From: Acanthaster planci
Taxonomy: Eukaryota > Echinodermata > Asteroidea > Valvatida > Acanthasteridae
Length of the DNA: 18,510 bases
Direction: 5' to 3'
Assembly (NCBI RefSeq): GCF_001949145.1
Contig: NW_019091696.1
Location: 76,046-94,555, forward strand
A program made the position numbers and the translations under genes. Positions within the stretch are counted from its first letter, which is position 1. Each line of letters starts with the position of its first letter. The notes under the pieces were generated by a model. The model made no database searches, was not told where the DNA came from, and saw nothing but the letters and a program-made list of their open reading frames with translations. Of the stretch, positions 10,812 to 18,270 are shown one piece after another.

Positions 10812-10978
10812 GCCATTCAACCTGCTACGGGAGACATCATCTATGATAGTTTCCACGACAGTGACCATCTTAGTGAGCTGGACACCCGCATCCACCACAT
10901 CCATCCGGTTGAGCTTCTTCTGCCCAGTATCTTGACTGAGAAGACTGAGAAGCTAATTCAAGACATTACATTAAGCAG
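10812..10978 (+). CDS. MSH3: MSH3 internal exon: connector domain (partial gene)
   Basis: The exon opens in phase 0 after TTAG and reads AIQPATGDIIYDSFHDSD, SELDTRIHHIHPVELLLP, then SILTEKTEKLIQDITLS, ending with two bases (AG) before the donor GTAATC at 10979. The Q-P-A-T-G-(D/E) and P-V-E-L-L-L-P motifs are hallmarks of the MutS connector domain in MSH3; this domain links mismatch binding to the lever and ATPase parts and helps contact downstream repair factors. The frame is fully open over 55 codons. Together with the two preceding exons it suggests an active gene rather than a processed copy, because introns are kept. The following exon, which should start with one base completing an arginine or serine codon, was not recognised in the window. 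Confidence 0.94.
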
Positions 10979-11699
10979 GTAATCCTAATTGTGAAAAAAA
11001 ACAACCTATCCATAATTAATATATAATCCATAATAACCCGAGAATTCTTTTAATCAGTGGCATACACAGATATGGTAGCTGTCTTGTGTAGTCGATTGAC
11101 AAAATATGTTTGTCATTCTTCATAATTTCTGCCACTTGTGGAAAAAAATTTATCTTAATCGAACAACAGCTACTGTATGCACTTTTGGCTAGTGCATGGA
11201 GCTCATACATGTACAAGGGGTGAGATTTGTCAGGATTTTTTCTGATTTAGGGATTTTTTCATCAGAATTTTTCTGATGTGTGGATTTTTTCAAACAATCT
11301 CTTTAATATCTAGAATATCTGTGTTTACTATTAAGATGTTTTCATATCTAAAAGTTGATATTGGGCACAAGAAATGGGTATGTACATGTAGGCAAACACA
11401 TATTTATACCATAGACTATGCTGCTGTGGGGCTCTCAAAACTTCTGGAGATTACTTCATCGATAGTTCACTTTCTTCCAATCTCTCCTCTGATGTACTGG
11501 TGGCAGGCACATGACATATCTATTGAAAAGATATCAGGAAAGCCAAAAGATGATTCTGGAGGCTGTACTAAAACAAACCCCATTTTTATCCAAGTGCTCT
11601 GAATTTTTGCCTGTACCAACTGGTTTCACTATTTCCTGACTTGCTTAAAGATTAACATGACTAATAATTTTTTTAATGTTTGTGTTAAAAAACAGTCCA
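10979..11699. other. Non-coding, probably MSH3 intron
   Basis: After the donor GTAATC no further MSH3 exon was recognised. An open frame at 11276-11602 (108 codons) shows no known domain; it overlaps the GGATTTTTTC repeats and I regard it as chance. A perfect 8-bp hairpin lies at 11260-11278. The rest is AT-rich. Confidence 0.6.
11233..11295. repeat. GGATTTTTTC repeats with a perfect hairpin
   Basis: Three copies of GGATTTTTTC or close variants occur in this short stretch. Between the second and third, CATCAGAA (11260-11267), TTT, and TTCTGATG (11271-11278) form a perfect 8-bp stem with a three-base loop. It is intronic and downstream of the last MSH3 exon seen here. No protein or RNA family is suggested by it. 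Confidence 0.75.
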
Positions 11700-12090
11700 T
11701 TTTTAATTTCTTTTCATTCCATATTTTATTTGACCAGGGGCTGAATTGCATGGTCATGACATGGCTGAAATTAAAAAAAAATTAAATACAAGTAATAAAA
11801 ATAAAAACTGAAGTAATTAAATCTAAATCAAACAAACAGTAAAACAAAATTTAAATAAAAATAATTAAACTAAACTAATTAAACTAAAATATTTAAGGTG
11901 ATTGATTTACTATTACACAGAAAACTCGAAATTCACAATGCAATAAATTGGCACAAACAAAAGAAAATTTAAAACAAAGCACGAAGAGAAAACACATACA
12001 CAAGATAAATATGATTATTTTTGCTGGTTAAGAACTTGGTGAAGAAGTTTTGTTCACGAGGGAATTGCAAAATATACATACCTTTTGGTT
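11700..12090 (-). mobile_element. 3' UTR and tail of the minus-strand LINE
   Basis: The minus strand past the ORF2 end has a T-rich stretch (A-rich on the + strand, about 11770-11990) made of AATTAAA-like words. It then has ATTCAGCCCCTGG (complement of 11734-11746), followed within 20 bases by AATAAA (complement of 11725-11730). The same ATTCAGCCC word before AATAAA recurs at 16657-16695, which supports the reading as a LINE 3' end. The exact 3' terminus is not defined by a clean repeat. Confidence 0.55.
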
Positions 12091-12430
12091 TTATGATGAG
12101 GAATGAAACCATTTTACATGTCTCTCTGATTTGAAAAATTTTTTGGCAACAGAGATGGAATCTTCTCTCTTCCAAGTTCGGAGGCCTAGTTGATCACATT
12201 CAGTTGAGTATGATTCATAATCATCTCCAAGAATAATGGGACAAGCATGGTTCTGAATACGTTCTTTAAATTGGTACATATCAGCTTATTTGTGCGGTTG
12301 ACATGCCAGACTGGGAGGAGATACTCACAGATTGGGTACACATAACAGGTATATACAGAGACCAGCTCATTGACCGGTAAACCAAATTGTTTCATGCAAC
12401 CAAACATGTATAATCTGACCTAAGATTGCC
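12091..12430 (-). pseudogene. LINE ORF2 C-terminal region, frame-broken
   Basis: After the RT domain the minus strand reads KQFGLPVNELVSVYTCYVYP and ICEYLLPVWHVN, the thumb-like region (L-x-x-x-Y-x-x-x-(V/I)-R-P-x-x-E-Y-x-x-P-V-W-H) common to CR1-like ORF2 proteins. A frame change near 12279 leads to RIQNHACPIILGDDYESYS and LGLRTWKREDSISVAKKFFK, the usual I-I-L-G...L-G-L-x-T-L-x-x-R-R segment and the end of the protein. Its position is directly continuous with the RT piece. Confidence 0.8.
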
Positions 12431-13352
12431 AACCAAGATTAGATTGTACAGGCGCAAGAGCCTGGTCTCTGACACCACCTTAAGCTTAGTTCCACCAATA
12501 TTAAAACAAGGTGGTCTAGGAGGATCTCTTTTGAAGTAAACTTGTATGGCCTTACATTTAGTTGGGTTGAGAATGAGGTAATTGTCCTTTGCCTACACAT
12601 CCAAGTCAGCAAGATCAGTCCTGATCTGGCTAGACTCATTAGCATGACAGACCTCTGCAAAGGTCAAATCATTGACATATTTAAAATTTTTAGTCCAAGA
12701 CTCCTCTGAAGCACTATTGATAACAGCCGAAAAGATGATGGGACCAAATTTGATGCCCTGAGGGACGCACATGAGGGGGTTTTCCACTTGGATAAAGCTG
12801 AATGGTATTTCACCCGTTGATGTAAATCAGTCAGGAAATTAGCAATCCAAGGTAAGATTTCACTTCTAACACCTGGTCATAAAATCTTTGAATGGCAAGG
12901 GTGTGTTCAACACAATCAAATGCTTTGGGAGGTGCCCATAATGTTTCCCTTACCTATACCTTTATGTAAAACATCTAGAATTTCAACAAGCAAGTAGGAA
13001 GTAGACGATTCCTTAATGCAGCAATACTGATTTCGATCAATTGAACAATAAATGTCATCCAGTGCCCATTTCGAGACAAATCCTTCACAGACTTTTGGCA
13101 AGAGGGATTTCAATGAAATTGAACCGAGTTCAGAAATGGAAGCAGGAGTATCGTTAGATATTACGATTATTTTAGCATATTTCTATGGTTGGGTAACCAC
13201 ACCCTCAGCAAGAGATGATTTAAAAATATCAGTAATGGTTGACTTAATTCATTAGCAAATTCTTTTGTAAACCTACCTGGGAATTCATCAGGATAAACTG
13301 CCTTATTTACATTGATCTTTCTTAGAGTATTATACATCTCCCATACCTGCAT
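12430..13352 (-). pseudogene. LINE ORF2 reverse transcriptase domain, frame-broken
   Basis: The minus strand gives RT blocks in order. VWEMYNTLRKINVNKAVYPD is the start of the domain. FVSKWALDDIYCSIDRNQY with KESSTSYLLVEILDVLHKG is the fingers region. PKAFDCVEHT (about 12929-12900) is motif A. VPQGIKFGPIIF (about 12766-12731) is motif B, and KYVNDLTFAEV (motif C) ends near 12650. In working enzymes motif C is Y-x-D-D; here the first Asp is Asn (AAT at 12673-12671). The segment before K-A-F-D that should hold the motif A Asp is missing, with a frame change at about 12930. Downstream, LILNPTKCKAIQVYF fits the motif D region. The protein is clearly dead. Confidence 0.87.
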
Positions 13353-13856
13353 TTAAGGAGGGTGTCAAGCAGGCAAGAAAGCAGGCAGTTCTGTGTGGTT
13401 GATTTAGGGTCTGCTTGTAGAGATAGAGGCAAAGGTATCGTGAATAGCTTCTGCAACTGCTGAAACATTGTCTTTTCAGATATACGGTGCAGAAATAACA
13501 AGATGTTATCAATTCCTATTTGTTAACAACTGAATACCCATATGCCATCCTGATGGGTCATTTGATTCAGGTTCAGAAGGTGATCCCTATGATAAGATTT
13601 CTTAGCCTGGGACATGACACCAATCATTTTCTTCCCCAAGAACTTCCACAGCACCAATTTCTTACCTAAAAATCAACATGACATCTCCTGATAAGCTTTA
13701 TTATTTCAGGAGTAACCCAAGGTTTATTCTCTGAATGGATCTTGATCACCTCAGTAGGGAAATAAAATCAAAAGATTTGGTGATTGCGACATTCAATGCA
13801 TTGGCTTTATCGGTACCCAATATGCTGAAAACCTCATCCCAAGAGCGGCTTGTGAT

Positions 13857-14536
13857 TCATCTCCCAAATTCATAAAGTCTAGATTTAGAGGGCAATACAT
13901 TTTTTTTCTGTGTGTCACCCTGCGTTCTGTAGATTAAAGGAGACCAATAAACAACATTGTGGTCACTTCTGCCAATTGGTGAGCATACAACAGGGGAGTC
14001 ATAATAGTTCTCTAAATTTGTTGTGATCGAATCCAAAACAGCATCACCATGAGTGGGTTGTTTAATTACTTGTTTTAATTTTACAAAGTGGATTAGCATC
14101 AGTCCAGTTGAAATTACCTGAAATGACTATACCCGTCTCAGGAAATCTTAACTTTAACGTGTCCAGAGTTATTGTAATGTGTTTAATCAGTTTACCTTGA
14201 CCCCGCGATGCCGGTGGTATGTATAAAGTGCAGATCACTATTCTAGGCACACTGCAGAGTAGATGATGTGGGCGGACAGGAAGCCAAACATTCCAGCTCA
14301 TCTGCAATAGTGATATCAACCAAGACACTCACCAGAATGTTATCTCTCACATAAATGGCTACCCCACCTCCATGGCTTTCAGATCTAAACTTGGTGAAGA
14401 GATTGAAGCCACTCGCTACTCAATCGTCACGTTTGTTGTCAGGATTCAGTGTTGACTGCTCTATTAACAGGGCAGGTATCACGCTGGTTAAGCAGTATTC
14501 CCAGCTCATCAGATTTATTTATGATTGATTTGGAAT
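13857..14536 (-). pseudogene. LINE ORF2 endonuclease domain, frame-broken
   Basis: Reading down the minus strand, the frame begins near 14536 with IINKSDELGILLNQRD, the usual start of CR1-like endonucleases (N-x-R-S-x-x-N-K-x-D-E-L). At about 14390-14340 comes SHGGGVAIYVRDNI, the characteristic glycine-rich motif. A third piece (14328-14062) has VICTLYIPPAS and ETGIVISGNFNWTD, where families show G-D-F-N; the catalytic Asp is replaced by Asn here. The fourth (about 14094-13857) reads LKQVIKQPTHGDAVLDSI and IGRSDHNVVYWSP, with the S-D-H catalytic motif kept. Stops and shifts between the pieces rule out a working enzyme. Confidence 0.85.
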
Positions 14537-14540
14537 TTGT

Positions 14541-15309
14541 CAAAAAGAAACCTTGTAGGACACTGGTCCTGTTGGTTTGAGCTGCTGCTGCTGAGCTATA
14601 CTCTGGGTGTAATCATTCGCTCAAGTGGGATTTGTGATAGCACACGGGAAATGCTAGTACAAGGCTCCATCATACATGCAGACCATCTAGTAAAGCTGTT
14701 TGTTGAATAATGTACCAATAAAAAGCCTGGGGAGCAGGTTGAGATATTCTTAGTGTGATTTTGTGACAAATGTGCGTACGTCCATGTCTTCCTCAGAATC
14801 TATGATACACACCAATAAATTTGAGTGTTGACACAAGTTCAGGGGAAATCCTAGTTTTTCTCCCTTGATTCAACTGTTGTCATGTGTTGGGTTACCATGC
14901 GAAGTACTCTCTTCAATAGCAAACAGTGAAGTTGAGGGAGGCTGCCTTGATAAATGCCAGCTGGCAACGCGTTTGATCTGAGCACACATCATGTTCCTTG
15001 TAGTACCATCTAGGTGACAAAGATCTGTGTGCTGTTCAATGGTTCGTCCTAGCCCTGGATTTGGGTTGGCATCAAAGCAAGTCAATACTTGGAACATTGC
15101 CACACTGTTGTTACAATATACTACAGGTGCCTGCAGATATATATGATGCTGTAAAGTTTGTGACTAGTGACAATGTTGTTTTGGTACTAGGCCCAGTACA
15201 TACTACAAGTGGGCCTATAGCTACAACTGTATCTGTATCAGGTTGCTCCATCAAAACAGGAGATTCTACATTCCGCTCGAGTTTGGGACGCGTGCTGGAG
15301 CCAGATTGC
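14541..15309. other. Between LINE fragments; retroelement-like text, not assigned
   Basis: No gene recognised. On the minus strand a 77-codon frame (15103-14870) reads LTCFDANPNPGLGRT and then AQIKRVASWHLSRQ. The N-P-G near its start recalls the N-P-G-P leader of some LINE ORF2 proteins, so it could be the 5' part of the element that follows at 14540, but the resemblance is weak. Another minus-strand frame runs from about 15330 to 15130 with no known motif. On the + strand an open frame (15061-15336) has no recognisable domain. Confidence 0.3.
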
Positions 15310-15655
15310 CATAATGTTTTGATTCCCCTCCCTTAAAAAAAAGAAATCAGACATGGCATTCTTGAACTGATTCAAGTTGGGTAGGTTAACAGTGGATTCC
15401 AGTAGACTATTCCAGTGTGGTATGGTGGATGGGTAGAAGCTGGTACTGGTCGATGGTAGGAGATCTGGTGAGATCTACGGTGAGTTCTGGATTGGGTTTT
15501 GTGGTCACTAAGCCAGTATTCCCCAGTTGCTTTTTCATACACAGCAGCAGCAGTGGAGCAATTATGAAAAGTGCAGATTTTAACATGATGCTCAATCACA
15601 GGGGCAAGAGTCCAGTGTTATATTTGATGAGAGCAGAGGCAGTGACGTGACAACT
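15310..15655 (-). mobile_element. Probable 3' coding end of a second LINE
   Basis: The minus strand contains, in shifting frames, THRRSHQISYHRPVPAS, then a tryptophan-asparagine (W-N) after about 20 residues, and ESTVNLPNLNQFKNAMSDFF. LINE ORF2 proteins of the CR1 group often end with an arginine/histidine-rich patch, a Y-x-x-S-F-(F/I)-P-x-T-(I/V)-x-x-W-N-x-L-P block and a P-x-L-x-x-F-K block, in this order. The match is by pattern only and needs frame changes (near 15420), so the identification is moderate. It has the same orientation as the larger LINE beside it but cannot be its 3' end, because that lies at 11700. Confidence 0.45.
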
Positions 15656-16620
15656 ACATTGAATACATTGTACATGTATGTTGCATACAGTACAGTGCAT
15701 CCAAATGTTAACCCTGGGACAAAGACTGCCAAAAAAGGGAAAAGACTTTGCATTCGCAGGCAAATTCACATTTTGACTGTTACTTTTCCCTTCTGTGTAT
15801 TTGCAGTGAGTCTGGAGCAAAAAATTGCAAAAATGGTCTGAAACTTGTGCTAAAACAGTGTGGTGTGCAAAAACTCTGTGTGCAAAAAGACTGCAAAAAC
15901 TGTGCACAAATAATGTGAAAACTATGTAAAAATAATGTGAAAAATGTGTGAAAATGTCGGTGCAAAAACCTGCTCGTCATATCTGAATGGATATGAGTTA
16001 TGGTTGTGCACTGGGCCTACACGTACATGTATGTGTGTGGGGACTGAAATGGGCCACTGCGCACGTGTTATACACATGGATTGTTTTTGTGTACAAGCAT
16101 GTGGTCGCCAGACTCCCTGTAGACACAGTGCAGTAAATTGATTTCAAGCCCCAGAGACCTCACTATTTTTCATTGATTTTTGCACAGATGGATAGGGTTT
16201 TATTTGCCCGAACTCCTCCGTGGAAATTTTGCCAAAAAAAGGAAGTTTTCTGGACGTTTGATCTGCCAAGAAGGGAATTTTTTTTCAAGTGGAATTCTAG
16301 AAGCTTTTTGGTACATCTACAAGAAACTAGGTATTATTTTTGAAAAGAATGGGTTAGAAACGCCTTAGAAAGATTGGGGTTTAGATTGTGAATTTTGGGC
16401 AATGATGTCCACTGTGACTTGCTGAATGGTGGAAAGTGTGGTTGGGGGATTTTTCTGCTCAGCTGTTCTGTTCAGCTACGTGTACTTGTGAACTTTGAAT
16501 TTGTTGGTGCTGGGATTAATTTCCTTCTCAGTTGGGTAAAAGGTGTGAACATTTTCCATTTGTGAAAAATGTGTGAATTTTTTTCCCAATTGTAAAAAGT
16601 TTTCATACTAAAAAAAATTT
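15656..16620. other. Non-coding, low-complexity and repeat-rich
   Basis: No gene was recognised. The block at 15812-15970 is rich in GTGCAAAAA, CTGCAAAAA and GTGAAAA words and accounts for the open frames on both strands there. Open frames at 15944-16141 and 16180-16368 have no known domain. Between 16540 and 16620 there is more of the same kind of GTGAAAA-like sequence. Confidence 0.6.
15812..15970. repeat. Degenerate array of GTGCAAAAA / GTGAAAA units
   Basis: Units such as TGTGCAAAAACTCTG, TGTGCAAAAAGACTG, TGCAAAAACTG and TAATGTGAAAA follow each other with variable spacing. The first part has units of about 15-17 bases; the later part has TAATGTGAAAA twice. The array is imperfect and has drifted. 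It produces serial Phe-Cys-Thr-His or Cys-Ala-Lys-type translations that should not be mistaken for proteins. Confidence 0.7.
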
Positions 16621-16621
16621 G

Positions 16622-16710
16622 CAAACATATTGCTGGTTCATTATTATTATTGCTGGTTTATTTCATTCAAACTGCCAATAGGCCAAGGGCTGAATAGCAG
16701 AACAGTTTTA
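16622..16710 (-). mobile_element. 5'-truncated LINE 3' tail
   Basis: On the minus strand the sequence reads CTATTCAGCCCTTGG, then GAATGAAATAAACC, then a short AATAATAATAAT run. The ATTCAGCCC word and the AATAAA are shared with the 3' end of the large LINE at 11725-11746, and a simple trinucleotide tail is usual for CR1/L2-type elements. ATTGCTGGTT occurs on both sides of the trinucleotide run (16629-16638 and 16649-16658). No coding part is left. It abuts the DIRS fragment at about 16750. Confidence 0.55.
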
Positions 16711-16752
16711 CAACAGGGTTTAAAAAGGGCTACTCTGTCTCTTTTCCTGGTG

Positions 16753-17314
16753 ACTGCTTCATTGGGCCATACGTCACTCCATTCTGGTTCTAGCTAACCA
16801 CATCCCCAGGATACACAACAATCTCACCCATGCCCTATCTCGAGGCATATTTTGCCCAACAGAATGGATGCTGCAACCAGAGGTGGTTTGAGCCCTCTTC
16901 CTTGTGACCGACAGGCCTCATGTGGACCTCTTTGCCTCTTAATCGAAAGTTCAACTTCCAACGTTCTGCACTCCGTTCCCACACCCGAAAGCGTGGGTAA
17001 CAACGCCTGGTGCATTTCCTGGGAAGGAGGTAGAGAAGGAATACTGCCGGATTCTCCTCATTGCCCTATTCTGGCTAAGAGAGCCATTGTTTCCCTATGT
17101 TGTCAGACTCCTTTTCGATGTTCCCCTGTTACTGCCTCAGCATCTGGACCTTCTTTTCCAGCCCAGATCCTCCTGCTTTCACCTGGACCTGCTTCATCTA
17201 CACCTGACGTGTTGGATATTGTCCAATGAATCCTTGAAGCAGGCAGGCCTTTATCGAGATGCTGCCGTTTTGGCTGCCAGAGGTAGACGACTTGCCCATG
17301 AGGAAAATTTATGA
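16753..17314 (+). pseudogene. RNase H C-terminus and linker of DIRS1-like Pol
   Basis: From 16753 the frame reads LLHWAIRHSILVLANHIPR, then NNLTHALSRG, fitting the DIRS pattern H-I-P-G-x-x-N-x-x-A-D-x-L-S-R at the end of RNase H. Then comes PTEWMLQPEVV, a stop, and DRPHVDLFAS, the conserved V-D-L-F-A. After a second in-frame stop comes VQLPTFCTPFPHPKAW and about 110 open codons including REPLFPYVVRLLFDVPLL. The last codons before the stop at 17312-17314 read AARGRRLAHEENL. The frame is continuous over more than 180 codons apart from two stops (about 16889 and 16939), so decay by point mutation dominates here. The A-D of the usual A-D-x-L-S-R is T-H, which removes an acidic residue. Confidence 0.85.
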
Positions 17315-17329
17315 CATCTAATTTGACAT

Positions 17330-18200
17330 TTCAACTCTCGGTGCAGAGGGCATGCTATGGATCCAACTGAAGCACCTCTTCCCTTGTGACAGACTTCTTT
17401 ACGCACCTATGTTGGTCTGGCTTCCTTGTTTCTGTAATCAGGAATTACAGCTCGGCACTTGCAGCTATCCACAGCGGCTTTCCTGATGGATCGTCTATTT
17501 TCAATAACTCAGCTATCTGTCATCTCCTTCAGGGAATGTCCATAGAATGCCCTTCAACTAAGTGGCTCATTCCATCATGTGATGTCCTCCGGTTTCTGTT
17601 TGGCCCTCCATTTGAACCTATGGGCTGTGCCTTTTTCCTACTCTTAATTATCAAAGTTGCTTTTTTTGCTAGGACTACAGGGACTGTGATACTAAGGCCC
17701 TATCCATTGCTAATGGTCATATGTGATGGGAGCTACTTGGAGTATGCCTGGCTCCTGAGATTGGTTTCCTCACCAAGAGCCAGACTCCTTCTCCTCAGCT
17801 CCTCTTTATTTTCAGCTCTCTTCTTTATGTTGGCAATCCAGCTGTTGTCCTCTGACAGACTCTGGTGCCCTGTCCGGACGCTCAAATAGTATCTCAACCA
17901 GACAAAGGACATCCGGGGGCAGTCTCACAGCTACTCATCACCATTACCGGACCATATCATCCAGCCTCCAAAGACACAATTGCCAGGTGTTTGGTTTCTG
18001 CCACCAGACTCTGACTGACCTATTATGATGATCAATGACCACACCATATCCACACCCATAATGTCCAGGCTATTTCATATTCTTGGGCTTATTTCAAAGG
18101 GGTTCCTATTATGGACACTTGTAAAGCTGCATGTTGAAATCCCCCTCATCATTCGCGTCTTGTTATTTCAGTGATGTTTTACAGGGGGACCACTCTCACG
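17330..18200 (+). pseudogene. DIRS1-type tyrosine recombinase, frame-broken
   Basis: The enzyme would integrate the circular element DNA. The N-terminal part is open from about 17386: FFTHLCWSGFLVSVIRNYSS, ALAAIHSGFPDGSS, and DVLRFLFGPPFEPM, all usual for DIRS recombinases. Near 17650 the frame changes and reads DYRDCDTKALSIANGHM, stop, WELLGVCLAPEIGFLTKSQT, matching the region after the first catalytic arginine (AGG at 17679-17681 may be it). The first frame resumes with DRLWCPVRTLK (about 17857-17886), stop, YLNQTKDIRG. Further on come PASKDTIARCLVSAT and HNVQAISYSWAYFKGVPIMD. The H-x-x-R motif appears as H-N-V-Q (18057-18068), losing the arginine. SVMFYRGTTL near 18170-18200 could contain the nucleophilic tyrosine. 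It is inactive. Confidence 0.85.
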
Positions 18201-18270
18201 GACTGGTCATGCTTGGAACAGCATCACAGTAACTCCACTGCTGGCCATCCTCTACCCATGCATGAATATA

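Larger units (their letters stand above)
11700..14540 (-). mobile_element. Decayed CR1/L2-type non-LTR retrotransposon (LINE)
   Basis: On the minus strand, in the expected order, are an AP-type endonuclease (14536 to about 13860), a reverse transcriptase (about 13350 to 12430), a C-terminal region (about 12430 to 12100) and a 3' tail with AATAAA ending about 11700. This is the layout of ORF2 of CR1/L2-like LINEs, which copy themselves by target-primed reverse transcription. The reading frame is broken many times, and the catalytic residues of the RT are altered. The element points against the MSH3 transcript and probably sits in an intron of it. A 5' ORF1 was not recognised. Exact clade (CR1, L2, Crack, Daphne and so on) cannot be decided by eye. 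Confidence 0.85.
16750..18270 (+). mobile_element. Decayed 3' part of a DIRS1-like tyrosine-recombinase retrotransposon
   Basis: The + strand holds the end of an RNase H domain followed by a tyrosine recombinase, the order that separates DIRS-type elements from LTR elements, which use a DDE integrase. DIRS elements integrate circular DNA copies with this recombinase and leave no target duplication. Everything upstream (gag, RT and most of RNase H) is missing here; the fragment begins next to a LINE tail. Stops and frameshifts are present throughout. The coding similarity ends about 18200-18270. The terminal repeats expected after it (inverted terminal and internal complementary regions) could not be defined. 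Confidence 0.85.

Noticed and set aside
11276-11602. 108-codon + strand open frame as a further MSH3 exon or gene
   Set aside because: It contains none of the motifs expected after the connector segment, and starts within a low-complexity repeat.
15596-15980. Minus-strand frames rich in Phe, His, Cys and Thr
   Set aside because: They are translations of the degenerate GTGCAAAAA repeat array.
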